From contig PCTP01000192.1 of NCBI GenBank assembly GCA_002770795.1, forward strand, positions 1 through 19,539: a DNA stretch of 19,539 nucleotides, read 5' to 3'. Below the pieces are notes generated by a model. The model was given only the letters and a program-made list of their open reading frames with translations, was not told where the DNA came from and did no database searches. Source of the DNA: Gammaproteobacteria bacterium CG22_combo_CG10-13_8_21_14_all_40_8. GTDB lineage: Bacteria; Pseudomonadota; Gammaproteobacteria; Enterobacterales; GCA-002770795. Of the stretch, positions 8,180-15,983 are shown in pieces. The position numbers were made by a program, and so were the translations under genes. The stretch's first letter is position 1; each line of letters opens with the position of its first letter.

Positions 8180-8626
8180 CTATACCTCCAAGAATAATTG
8201 AACGAAATATTCACGCTCTTTGGGAAGCGCTAGTACAGAACACCCTGTTTCAGACTCAATGTTTTTAATGGTTTGATCTAGATGATTTTGATTTTCACAG
8301 GCAAGCACAAACCATAAATTAAATTCATGTTCTCTTAGATAATTATGAGCGACTTCTGGATATGCATTAATGATCTTAGCGATAGGCTCCCAACATGATT
8401 CATCAACTGCAACCGCGCATAAGCAAAACAGCCCCCCCATTTTTTCCACATCAAACAGAGGTCCAAAGCGACTGATATAGCCTCGTTGTTTTAAAGATTT
8501 AATCATATCAATCAGTTGCTGCTCTGATAAGTCAAATTGTTTAGCACAACGCTGAAATGGCCTATGTGTAATAGGTATACCCAGTTGTAATTGATTAATA
8601 ATACTTTTCTCTGTTTCATTTAACAT
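8180..8626 (-). CDS. nirG: NirG, siroheme decarboxylase subunit
   Basis: I place the start at the ATG at 8624-8626 (148 residues). An open frame runs back to 8713, but that would overlap nirL by 98 bases and add a hydrophobic leader foreign to the family. The chosen start has GGAGG 12 bases upstream and gives the usual family N-terminus. The winged-helix part ends ISRFGPLFDVEKMGG (51-65). The NYLREHEFNLWFVLA segment (95-109) is typical of the D/G (AhbA-like) half of this family. It probably partners NirH or NirL in the decarboxylase complex. Codons 63-65 contain a run of seven G. It overlaps the end of nirL by 11 bases. Confidence 0.9.
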   Translation of the reverse strand: MLNETEKSIINQLQLGIPITHRPFQRCAKQFDLSEQQLIDMIKSLKQRGYISRFGPLFDVEKMGGLFCLCAVAVDESCWEPIAKIINAYPEVAHNYLREHEFNLWFVLACENQNHLDQTIKNIESETGCSVLALPKEREYFVQLFLEV

Positions 8627-9128
8627 GTTTAAATTCAACCTCCATAGAGAGTTTAGAAGAAAAATATTTAGCACCATTTTGAGAGAAGCACCTTGTACTA
8701 AACAAAACATCAAATGGACCCTGTAAATGATGTTTTTGGCGAATACTCAGGATCTTTCTTTCTACATCGTCTCGATTTTTTCCATGGATCATCGTAAATA
8801 AATTATAAGGCCAATAAGGCAATACTCTTGGTCTTTGATAACATAAGGTCACAACATCTTGATGAGCTAATAGATGTCCCACTGCATCTATCTGCTCATC
8901 TTTAATGTCCCAAACCACCATTGCATTGGCGGTATAACCCAATTTTCTGTGCTGTACAATGACACCAAATCGGCGAATGAATTGGTCATTTTGTTGCTGT
9001 TGAATGAAATTCATTAAATATTGTTCATCACAACCTATTTCTTCGGCCATTTTTAAATAAGGTCGTTCACAAATAGGTAAACCTTTTTCAAGCCTAGCCA
9101 AAATGGATTTCTTTAATTGCTGGAACAT
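8616..9128 (-). CDS. nirL: NirL, siroheme decarboxylase subunit
   Basis: The 170-residue NirDLGH-family protein has an N-terminal winged helix (about 1-55) followed by IRRFGVIVQHRKLGYTANAM (51-70). The VVWDI strand comes next, then YQRPRVLPYWPYNLFTMIHG (97-116), the L/H-type signature. It acts in siroheme decarboxylation with the other three subunits. The ATG at 9126-9128 overlaps the nirD stop by 16 bases, so coupled translation is likely. The C-terminal tail overlaps nirG. The letter L comes from its position as second gene of the block. Confidence 0.9.
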   Translation of the reverse strand: MFQQLKKSILARLEKGLPICERPYLKMAEEIGCDEQYLMNFIQQQQNDQFIRRFGVIVQHRKLGYTANAMVVWDIKDEQIDAVGHLLAHQDVVTLCYQRPRVLPYWPYNLFTMIHGKNRDDVERKILSIRQKHHLQGPFDVLFSTRCFSQNGAKYFSSKLSMEVEFKHVK

Positions 9129-9595
9129 AATTTAAATCCCAAATCAATATGAAATCTTTTGATCATAGGTAAACTTAAGACCCTGGTATGAGTAATTTTC
9201 TCGGCATTTTTTATCACTTCCTGCAAAGTGTGCTGATTCGGTGCAGTGATCACAAACCATAAATTATAAAAGTGTTCTCTTTGATAATTATGATTAACAC
9301 CGTCTAATAAACTGATTTGATAAGCGACAGAATCTAACATGCTAGATTCTACATGCACTGCAGCTAGTGTAGATGCACCTATTTGAGCAGGATCTAACAC
9401 CACACCAATTCGGCTTATATAACCTTGTTTCTCAAGAAATTTATATCTTTCTATGACCCGATTTTCTGTCACATCAAAGGACTCAGCAATGAATTTAAAG
9501 GGTCTTTCGCAAAGAGGAAAATTTCTTTGATATTGATCTAATAATTGTAAATCAAAATTTGATAAATCATGGATTGTTTGATCCAATTCACTCAT
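9113..9595 (-). CDS. nirD: NirD, siroheme decarboxylase subunit
   Basis: I start this gene at the ATG at 9593-9595 (160 residues), preceded seven bases upstream by GGATGG. A TTG five codons earlier (9610) is in frame but has a poorer ribosome site. The protein has the winged-helix N-terminus and ISRIGVVLDPAQIGAS (60-75). The NYQREHFYNLWFVI stretch (103-116) is D/G-type and parallels NirG, so the D-L-G-H block alternates A-type and B-type subunits. The function is siroheme decarboxylation in heme d1 synthesis. It follows nirF with a 48-base gap. Confidence 0.9.
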   Translation of the reverse strand: MSELDQTIHDLSNFDLQLLDQYQRNFPLCERPFKFIAESFDVTENRVIERYKFLEKQGYISRIGVVLDPAQIGASTLAAVHVESSMLDSVAYQISLLDGVNHNYQREHFYNLWFVITAPNQHTLQEVIKNAEKITHTRVLSLPMIKRFHIDLGFKLCSSN

Positions 9596-9643
9596 GATGC
9601 AACCATCCAAAGTTTCACTTTCATTCGTCTCATTTTATTCATG

Positions 9644-10873
9644 TTAAAGCCCTAGTTCATGAGCACGATTAGTAAAAAATATACCACTGGGTGCTTTTAC
9701 CTCAAGAACCTTCAGTAATTGAAAGGTTCTGCTGTCGTAAATTTTCACTTGGTTTAAGTCTCGTACCGAAACCCATACTTGTTCACCACGAGGAGTGAAT
9801 TGTAGATGCATCACGCCTGGGCCAACCTCGATGGTTTGAATAACCGCTTCAGTTTTAGTATCAATGACTTGAAGCCATTGATTATCTGGGAAGGCAAAAT
9901 TTACCCAAATATTTCTAGCATCAGGTCGAGCCATAACGAAAACCGGCTGACCTTTCATAGGGATTTTTTTATCTAACAGCCAAGTGCTCGTATTAGCCAC
10001 AAGCACTTGATGCTCGCCCACTGCAGGGAAAAATGCACGTTCTCCAGCAAAGGTCCAACCTTCAAGATGAGGCATTTTATAAATAGGTAAAGTTTCTTCA
10101 CCTTTACCATAATCGGGTAATATTCTTTTCACGCCATCTTGGATATTCCATAAATCGACTTTTGCCATGCCTTGCTCACCAAATAATCCAGCAATATAGG
10201 TGCGGCCATTTGGAGAAAGCAAGCCGTCGTAAGGTAAAGATCCAATATGGGAAAACTTAGTAAGTTTGGCATGTTGCTTAGGCAATCCATTGAGATCAGC
10301 CAACCATATTTCACCAGCATCATATAAACTAAAAACTAATTGATTATTGGGACCATCTGTTAGCCCCACCACTTTGGATCCCTGGGGAAAATCCTTAGTC
10401 ATAGCGGCAATAGAATCGACTTGTTTAAGAGTTTTCGCATCAAATATTTTAACGCCACCGGGTGTATAATTTGACACAGCTACCCATCGCCCATCCTGAG
10501 AAATAGCACCACCAATGGCGTTACCTGATTGAATGACTCTATTGACCAATCGGCCATTTAGAATATCGATTTGGCTCAGTCCGCCGTCTCGACCAAATAC
10601 ATAGGCATAACGTTCAGAGGGTGAAAAAACCATTGATGCATGAGAGAGATCACCCAAACCTTCCACTCGACATAAAATGTTATTCCCCTCACGAGTCACA
10701 ATCACTACCGAACCAGAGGCTCTTTCGATAATTACACCCAATTGGCCACTCCCATTATTTGGATGACAACCTGAAAATTGCTCAGTTTTCAATTGACTAT
10801 CTTTTGCAATTAAAGCTGTAGCAAAAAACAATAAGAAAGCACAATGGTAAATTGGTTTCAAATTACTTAACAT
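9644..10873 (-). CDS. nirF: NirF, periplasmic heme d1 biosynthesis propeller protein
   Basis: The 409-residue protein binds heme d1-type tetrapyrroles and acts after NirJ, in the periplasm. A signal peptide covers residues 1-23 (ending ATALIA, probable cleavage before Lys24). There is no lipobox cysteine, unlike the lipidated Pseudomonas form I recall. The rest is a d1-type beta propeller with GLGDLSHASMVFSPSERYAY (72-91), VFGRDGG, GGAISQDGRWVAVSNY, YKMPHLEGW, GQPVFVMARPDARNIWVNFA and SPSGIFF, all familiar NirF blocks. It has no heme c motif, distinguishing it from NirS and NirN. It overlaps nirC by 11 bases. Confidence 0.95.
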   Translation of the reverse strand: MLSNLKPIYHCAFLLFFATALIAKDSQLKTEQFSGCHPNNGSGQLGVIIERASGSVVIVTREGNNILCRVEGLGDLSHASMVFSPSERYAYVFGRDGGLSQIDILNGRLVNRVIQSGNAIGGAISQDGRWVAVSNYTPGGVKIFDAKTLKQVDSIAAMTKDFPQGSKVVGLTDGPNNQLVFSLYDAGEIWLADLNGLPKQHAKLTKFSHIGSLPYDGLLSPNGRTYIAGLFGEQGMAKVDLWNIQDGVKRILPDYGKGEETLPIYKMPHLEGWTFAGERAFFPAVGEHQVLVANTSTWLLDKKIPMKGQPVFVMARPDARNIWVNFAFPDNQWLQVIDTKTEAVIQTIEVGPGVMHLQFTPRGEQVWVSVRDLNQVKIYDSRTFQLLKVLEVKAPSGIFFTNRAHELGL

Positions 10874-11300
10874 TTTCTTTACCGGTATTGGTTCGCATCA
10901 GTTGTTGAGAGAGGACTTGGATGGAAGATAACTTTTGTTGCCATATCTCTGTTCTAAGTTGTCCGATCAGCCATTCTATTTCAGAATCATTTAAAAAATT
11001 TTTCCAGGGTGGCATTGGCGTTTTCAATCGGCCATTTTTGATAGTTTCAAATAACAATTCATCAGGTTTACCTTGCAAATTTTTCGCTAAAAGTGCTGGC
11101 CCCAACCCTCCCATCAATGTTCTTCCATGACAAGAACCACAATCATCTAGTAAGAGCGCTGTTAACTGTATCTTTCTCTGTGCTGTGATTTGTTGAGTTG
11201 TCACTTTGGCCATTGAATCGGTAGCTAATAAAAAACAACCAATAAACAAAAGGTTAAAGATGCAAACAGCCTGATATTGATTTGTTTTAAACAGAGTCAC
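10863..11300 (-). CDS. nirC: NirC-like small cytochrome c
   Basis: The 145-residue monoheme cytochrome c has CGSCH at 54-58 and Met96 (TPMPPW) as the likely axial ligand. The block GGLGPAL...NGRLKTPMP closely resembles the c domain of NirN in this window. A hydrophobic signal segment (about 11-30) ends TDSMA before Lys32. The start is GTG; an in-frame TAG lies three codons upstream, so no longer form is possible. Its position directly before nirF matches NirC of the Pseudomonas order, where NirC can pass electrons to NirS and is tied to d1 maturation. It could also be the physiological donor here, since no separate nirM is visible. Confidence 0.85.
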   Translation of the reverse strand: MTLFKTNQYQAVCIFNLLFIGCFLLATDSMAKVTTQQITAQRKIQLTALLLDDCGSCHGRTLMGGLGPALLAKNLQGKPDELLFETIKNGRLKTPMPPWKNFLNDSEIEWLIGQLRTEIWQQKLSSIQVLSQQLMRTNTGKENVK

Positions 11301-11302
11301 TT

Positions 11303-11428
11303 TTAGCTACGCAATGATTTATTGAACGTCAATTGTCTACTAAATATTTGAACTGTGCATTGATCTAAAACAATAGCTAGCCCTTTGCTTTTACCAATCA
11401 GGCTTAAATTATCCATTGCTTCATTCAT
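11303..11428 (-). CDS. Possible 41-residue small ORF between norD and nirC
   Basis: The 159-base gap between norD and nirC contains an ATG-started frame of 41 codons (MNEAMDNLSLIGKSKGLAIV..., ending SLRS). It stops two bases before the nirC GTG, a spacing typical of operon genes. No strong Shine-Dalgarno precedes the ATG. I recognise no family. It could be a true small protein, a remnant, or chance. It overlaps the weak FNR-like site at 11360-11373, and if that site works as a promoter the ORF is less likely to be real. Confidence 0.25.
   Translation of the reverse strand: MNEAMDNLSLIGKSKGLAIVLDQCTVQIFSRQLTFNKSLRS
11360..11373 (-). promoter_or_regulatory. Weak FNR/DNR-like box before nirC
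   Basis: TTGATCTAAAACAA matches TTGAT-N4-ATCAA in nine of ten fixed positions. No good -10 hexamer sits at the class II spacing towards nirC; the best AT-rich hexamer is about five bases off. It may give nirC-nirN its own anaerobic or NO-responsive promoter, or it may be chance. Confidence 0.3.
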
Positions 11429-11459
11429 CTGTTGTGAAATGATATATAGAAAGAGAGAG

Positions 11460-13310
11460 CTAATGCGCTAACTGAGTGATTTGGCTATACAATAAGGGTA
11501 ATTTATGTGGCAGGTGTTCAGGTTTTTGAATGACAACAAATCCCTGCTTGCCAAAAAGATGAGGAAGATAGTCCTCAGCCATTTGGTCAATGGTCACGCA
11601 AAATGGAATGATACCAGATTTTCTCGCCTCTAATATGGCATGCCTGGTATCCTCAACACCATATCTCCCTTCATAAGCGTCAAGATCATTAGGTTTACCA
11701 TCACTGAGCAATAAAAGTATTTTTTGCTGTGCGCCTTGTTGGATGAGTTGCTTTACGCCATAACGGATTGCCGCGCCAAGTCGAGTATAAAATCCTGGCT
11801 CACAACCTTGAATACTGGCAAGAACTTTTTCATCATAAGCTTGTTCAAAGTCCTTAATTTTAGTAACTTGCACCAATTCGTTTTTCTTTGACCAAAATCC
11901 CGCAATAGCGAACTTATCTCTTACGGAGGACAGTGCTTCAGCCATCATCACCAGTCCATCTTTTAAAACGTCAATCACTCTTTGTTCATTACTAACCCAT
12001 GCATCGGTAGATAAAGAAAAATCCGCTAATAAAAAGCAAGCAATATCTCGATGTTGATGACGTAACTGGCAGTACAACTGTGGCTCAGGTTGATGTGTGT
12101 AAAATTGCCTCTCAGTGTTAAAAGTTTGCCAAGCATCCATATCAATTTCTGAGCCATCCATTTGATTTTTCAACCAAGCTCTTTGAGGCATTAAACTAGA
12201 GAGTTGACGCCTGACTTGACGTATATCTTTAATTAATTGTGGATGAAGAGGCTTAAGTTGTATTGAACAGCCATTGCTTAACTCTTCGCTTAAGCTGGTT
12301 TCAACGACTCGACAAAAATCCTTTTTAAGTTGTTGCAGCTTAAAATCCCATTCAGGTAATAAAATACCCGCTATTTTTCCCAATTTGGCAGCTTGTTCAG
12401 AGGGTAAATCAAGATCAAATTTCAATCTACCTGAACCCGATTCTGCTCTTGTAATAGCCAATTCATCTAAATCATCAACAATTTTCTCAGGGTTATCATC
12501 GGGATCTTCATCAATTTCACGATTGACATTAGCATGTTCCGCTCTGGAGAAGATACTTTCAAAACGATAAAGCATAATGCCATCATTATTTTTATTCAGT
12601 TTAACTCGTTTCGATTTATAGCGTTTATGCTGTTTTTTGATCTCAACTTGTACACCTTGTTGTGCTTGTGACGGCTCTCCCTCAACAGTTGCAACCCCAT
12701 CAGTTTGAGGAGGATTTGGATGCGGCCAGATCAGAACGGGTGAAACCTCAATTGAATCTGGAATATTATGAAATTTTACAAAAGGATCTTGTAGATACTT
12801 TGTTAAAATTTTCTCTGCATTTTGAAATTTCAAAGGCATAGAAATTTGAGTTCTCTGAGCCAAATAATAGTTAACAAGTCTCTGATAACGATGACTAAAC
12901 CCTGTCCATTGCGATAAGGCTTTTTGCGTCACTAACAGGTTATTCAAAAACCAAAGATTGTTTTGCTTAGGTATGGAAAATTGCATACACAACCACAAAT
13001 AACAATCAAAATTTAGCTGTTTTTCTGGAAAGATATCAATGACTTCTGGTAATACTAAAGCTTCATCATCTACCCAACTTAATTCGATTTTTTGACCTGT
13101 ACCAGCCAATTTTTGCAACCAAGTTCTAGCTGTTTTTTGTACACTAGCGCTTTCGGAACAAAGTTTTAACGCAGCATGTCCACCTAATGCCCGAAAGCTA
13201 ATGGCTAATGATGAGGATATATCTTCAAGGAACACTTGAGCCTCAGGATAACCTGAATGTGCTTTCTTTTGGATCCATTGATCCCAGATTTTCCCTACTT
13301 TCTCTTCCAT
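11460..13310 (-). CDS. norD: NorD, VWA-domain protein for nitric oxide reductase activation
   Basis: The 616-residue cytoplasmic protein partners the AAA+ ATPase NorQ and is needed for active NorCB, probably for insertion of the non-heme FeB. The first 190 residues are helical. A low-complexity, charged and disordered-looking linker spans about 200-300, with an acidic run near 265-285. The C-terminal von Willebrand A domain starts near 420. Its MIDAS is visible as DFSLS (Asp430, Ser432, Ser434), with Thr509 and Asp537 (LLSDGKPND) as the remaining metal residues. All MIDAS positions are intact. The ATG overlaps the stop of the upstream three-TM gene by one base (TAATG), so it is translationally coupled. 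Confidence 0.93.
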   Translation of the reverse strand: MEEKVGKIWDQWIQKKAHSGYPEAQVFLEDISSSLAISFRALGGHAALKLCSESASVQKTARTWLQKLAGTGQKIELSWVDDEALVLPEVIDIFPEKQLNFDCYLWLCMQFSIPKQNNLWFLNNLLVTQKALSQWTGFSHRYQRLVNYYLAQRTQISMPLKFQNAEKILTKYLQDPFVKFHNIPDSIEVSPVLIWPHPNPPQTDGVATVEGEPSQAQQGVQVEIKKQHKRYKSKRVKLNKNNDGIMLYRFESIFSRAEHANVNREIDEDPDDNPEKIVDDLDELAITRAESGSGRLKFDLDLPSEQAAKLGKIAGILLPEWDFKLQQLKKDFCRVVETSLSEELSNGCSIQLKPLHPQLIKDIRQVRRQLSSLMPQRAWLKNQMDGSEIDMDAWQTFNTERQFYTHQPEPQLYCQLRHQHRDIACFLLADFSLSTDAWVSNEQRVIDVLKDGLVMMAEALSSVRDKFAIAGFWSKKNELVQVTKIKDFEQAYDEKVLASIQGCEPGFYTRLGAAIRYGVKQLIQQGAQQKILLLLSDGKPNDLDAYEGRYGVEDTRHAILEARKSGIIPFCVTIDQMAEDYLPHLFGKQGFVVIQKPEHLPHKLPLLYSQITQLAH

Positions 13311-13723
13311 TATGAATGATCCTTAGCGCTGATTCTCCATAAGGGTAAACCCATTCGTGCTCTACTCCAGTTCCAAACCGCTGTTAAAATAAATAAGGAA
13401 TGAAACAAAGTAAAATAACTAATAATCAGTGCCCAGCGAACAGCGGGTTGAATTGATTCAAGATAGAAAATAACCAAGGATAAACCAAATAAAGCAAAAC
13501 CAGCGATCAGATTAATTGCCAACCCAAACTTTAGTTGATATTTTTCAAAAATAGTTAAGTAAGGTTGTGTGGTTTGACGGTAAGTTAAGACTAACAAATA
13601 ACTAAAAGCAATTAAGGGCAACAGGGTTAGATTCAACAATGAAAACAATGCAATTTTAGCGGCTAAATCGTACTGAGAATCTAGACTATTTGTTGCGCCA
13701 TATTGATTTAGTTTTGTTTTCAT
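13310..13723 (-). CDS. Three-TM membrane protein of the nor operon, unknown function
   Basis: The 137-residue protein lies between norQ (3-base gap) and norD (1-base overlap), so it is certainly part of the operon. Three hydrophobic segments are clear at about 23-47, 65-88 and 96-117. The 18-residue first loop carries Arg/Lys, and the C-terminal tail is basic and aromatic (WNWSRARMGLPLWRISAKDHS). There is no heme motif, conserved His pair or signal peptide. It is too short for NorE (a subunit III-like protein), longer than the two-TM NorF, and differently placed from both. I do not recognise the family. Context suggests a helper in NorCB assembly or a membrane dock for NorQ/NorD. Confidence 0.85.
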   Translation of the reverse strand: MKTKLNQYGATNSLDSQYDLAAKIALFSLLNLTLLPLIAFSYLLVLTYRQTTQPYLTIFEKYQLKFGLAINLIAGFALFGLSLVIFYLESIQPAVRWALIISYFTLFHSLFILTAVWNWSRARMGLPLWRISAKDHS

Positions 13724-13726
13724 TGA

Positions 13727-14524
13727 CTAATCACCAAAAGTAGCTTTTACCACTTCCATTAACCCGGTGATGGTATCTTCATCATCAGTTAAAGGTTCAA
13801 CTAATGCCGCTTTGCAGGCCAAAACAGGATCGAATCCATCTTTGAGTAAACGCGCAACATAGACAAGTAATCTGGTACTTGCGCCCTCTTCTAAATCCAC
13901 ACCTTTAAGACGCCTTAATGCCTGAGCTAACTGAACAAGCTGCTGGCAACCCGCTATGGGATATCCCGTTTCTTGATGTACCACTTTCACTTCTAGCTCA
14001 GGTTGTAGATAGTCAAAACTCAGCGAAATAAATCGTTGTCTTGTAGAGGGTTTTAACCCTTTCATTAGGTTTTGATAACCTGGGTTATACGAAACTACTA
14101 GCATAAAATTATCTGGTGCATGTAAAATTTCTCCCGTTCTATCAATGGGCAAAATTCTTCTATCATCGGTCAATGGATGTATCACAACAGTAGTGTCTTT
14201 GCGTGCTTCAATCACTTCGTCGAGATAACAAATCCCACCATTTCTTACGGCTCTGGTTAAAGGTCCATCTTGCCAAATAGTATCTCCAGCCCCAATAAGA
14301 TGCCGCCCGACTAGGTCTGTTGCGGTCAAATCATCATGACAAGCAACTGTATATAAGGGTAATTGTAATTCATTGGCCATGTGCTCAATAAATCGTGTTT
14401 TTCCACAACCTGTTGGCCCCTTGAGTAACAAAGGCAGTTGATTGGCATGGGCATAACGAAATAACTCAATCTCTTTATCTTGGGGAAGATAAAATGGCAC
14501 GGAATGTTGATTATTGGCATTCAT
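13727..14524 (-). CDS. norQ: NorQ, MoxR-type AAA+ ATPase
   Basis: The 265-residue cytoplasmic ATPase works with NorD to activate NorCB. Walker A is GPTGCGKT at 36-43 and Walker B is ICYLDEV at 98-104. A MoxR-type sensor region follows (MLVVSYNPGYQ at about 141-151, then the STRQRF arginine motif). TACHDDLTATDLVGRH-like text (about 59-74) is a familiar NorQ/CbbQ block. AGGA lies about eight bases before the ATG. The gene follows norB but is separated from it by an intrinsic terminator, so its transcription probably relies on partial read-through or on a promoter within norB. Confidence 0.95.
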   Translation of the reverse strand: MNANNQHSVPFYLPQDKEIELFRYAHANQLPLLLKGPTGCGKTRFIEHMANELQLPLYTVACHDDLTATDLVGRHLIGAGDTIWQDGPLTRAVRNGGICYLDEVIEARKDTTVVIHPLTDDRRILPIDRTGEILHAPDNFMLVVSYNPGYQNLMKGLKPSTRQRFISLSFDYLQPELEVKVVHQETGYPIAGCQQLVQLAQALRRLKGVDLEEGASTRLLVYVARLLKDGFDPVLACKAALVEPLTDDEDTITGLMEVVKATFGD

Positions 14525-14554
14525 GGTTATTTCCTTTCAAACATTTATTTTCTG

Positions 14555-14581
14555 AAAAAAGCCCGGTATAACCCGGGCTTT
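14555..14581 (-). terminator. Intrinsic terminator between norB and norQ
   Basis: A perfect 9-bp stem is formed by 14558-14566 (AAAGCCCGG) and 14573-14581 (CCGGGCTTT) around a 6-base loop. On the minus strand it runs into six consecutive T (14560-14555). It begins nine bases after the norB stop and ends 31 bases before the norQ ATG. This is textbook rho-independent structure, here inside a co-directional gene series. Confidence 0.88.
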
Positions 14582-14590
14582 GAACAAAGC

Positions 14591-15970
14591 TTAGGCTTTG
14601 GCAGGTTTATCTTCTTTGATAAAGAAGCTAACGATATAGCAGATTAAGCCAATAAAAAATATCACACCAGCAAGTTCACGCAGCCAGTAAAAGATAGTAA
14701 TTTTATCTTGCACAACCATGAAAGGTTCTGGATTTTCAGTGTATCTTTGGAACCACACCTGAATCACACCAGCAGCCGTTAAAAACAAGGTGATAAAGAC
14801 CATGGCAACTGTCATTAACCAGAAACTCCACATTTCCCAAAGCTGAGCGCGTTGGCAATTAGCGCCTGCTCTACCTCTGAGTAAAGGCATAGCATAAGAT
14901 ATCATTGCCATCACAATCATGGCATAAGCGCCATAGAATGCCATGTGTCCATGAGATGCGGTAATTTGAGTACCATGCGTGAAATAATTCACTGGTGCCA
15001 AGGTATGTAAGAATCCCCATACCCCCGCTCCTAGAAATGCCATAACAGGCGTCCCTAAAGCCCAAAGAGTTGCCGCTTTATTAGGATGTTCACGACGTCT
15101 TCTATTCACCATATTAAAAGCATAAATAACCATTAAGAAAAATGGAATAGGTTCTAGCGCTGAGAAAATTGAACCCAGTGGTTTCCAATAGTCGGGTGTA
15201 CCAATCCAATAATAATGATGGCCTGTACCGATAATGCCTGAAATGAGAGTGAGTGCAATAATTAAATACACCCATTTTTCGATAACTTCTCGGTCGATGC
15301 CAGTGATTTTAATTAACACAAAGGCTAGCATACCAGCTAAGATTAATTCCCATACACCTTCAACCCATAGATGAACAACCCACCACCAAAAGTACTTATC
15401 CATGACTAAATTATCTGGATTGTAGAAGGAAAATAAAAACATGACAGCCAAACCCAAAAGTCCAGTCAGCATCACCATGTTAATCACGGTTTTACGACCT
15501 TTGATAACAGTCATACCCACGTTATAAAGGAATCCTAATGCAACAATAACTATACCTATTTTGGTAATAGTTGGTTGTTCCAAGAACTCTCTTCCCATGG
15601 TAGGAAAATACTCATTTCCTGTCATCTTGGCCAGCCCAGCATAGGGTACCAACAAATAACCTAAAATGGTCAATGCGCCCGCTACTAAAAAGATCCAAAA
15701 TAAAACAACAGCGAGTTTAGGACTTACTAATTCTCTCTCTGCTTCTTCAGGTATCAGATAATAGCCTGCCCCCATGAAGCCAAATAATAACCAAACAATT
15801 AACAGATTTGTGTGAACCATTCTGGCGACATTAAATGGTATAGCTGGGAATAAAAAATCGCCCCAAACATATTGCAGCCCCATGACTAAACCGAAAACGA
15901 TTTGGCCAACAAATAAACCAATAGCAGCAATAAAATACAGCTTGGCAACTGATTGTGATTGATATTTCAT
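14591..15970 (-). CDS. norB: NorB, catalytic subunit of cytochrome c-dependent NO reductase
   Basis: This 459-residue, roughly 12-TM heme-copper-superfamily protein reduces 2 NO to N2O in the inner membrane, using electrons from NorC. All metal ligands can be placed by alignment in memory to Pseudomonas NorB with a constant offset of seven. They are His53 and His342 for heme b, His340 for heme b3, and His200, His251, His252 and Glu204 for FeB. Glu273, a conserved acidic residue near the active site, is also present. Motifs seen are HTNLLIVWLLFG, WWWVVHLWVEGVWELI, GTGHHYYWIG and HGHMAFYGAY. The N-terminus lacks the quinol-domain extension of qNor, consistent with a separate norC upstream. AGGAG sits about nine bases before the ATG, and norC ends 13 bases earlier. 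Confidence 0.97.
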   Translation of the reverse strand: MKYQSQSVAKLYFIAAIGLFVGQIVFGLVMGLQYVWGDFLFPAIPFNVARMVHTNLLIVWLLFGFMGAGYYLIPEEAERELVSPKLAVVLFWIFLVAGALTILGYLLVPYAGLAKMTGNEYFPTMGREFLEQPTITKIGIVIVALGFLYNVGMTVIKGRKTVINMVMLTGLLGLAVMFLFSFYNPDNLVMDKYFWWWVVHLWVEGVWELILAGMLAFVLIKITGIDREVIEKWVYLIIALTLISGIIGTGHHYYWIGTPDYWKPLGSIFSALEPIPFFLMVIYAFNMVNRRRREHPNKAATLWALGTPVMAFLGAGVWGFLHTLAPVNYFTHGTQITASHGHMAFYGAYAMIVMAMISYAMPLLRGRAGANCQRAQLWEMWSFWLMTVAMVFITLFLTAAGVIQVWFQRYTENPEPFMVVQDKITIFYWLRELAGVIFFIGLICYIVSFFIKEDKPAKA

Positions 15971-15983
15971 AGTCGTTGCTCCT

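Noticed and set aside
8627..8713. Longer nirG start giving a 29-residue hydrophobic leader
   Set aside because: It would overlap nirL by 98 bases and lacks a family match. The ATG at 8626 has GGAGG upstream and gives the normal NirG N-terminus.
9596..9610. TTG start for nirD five codons upstream
   Set aside because: The ATG at 9595 has a better ribosome site and fits the family start.
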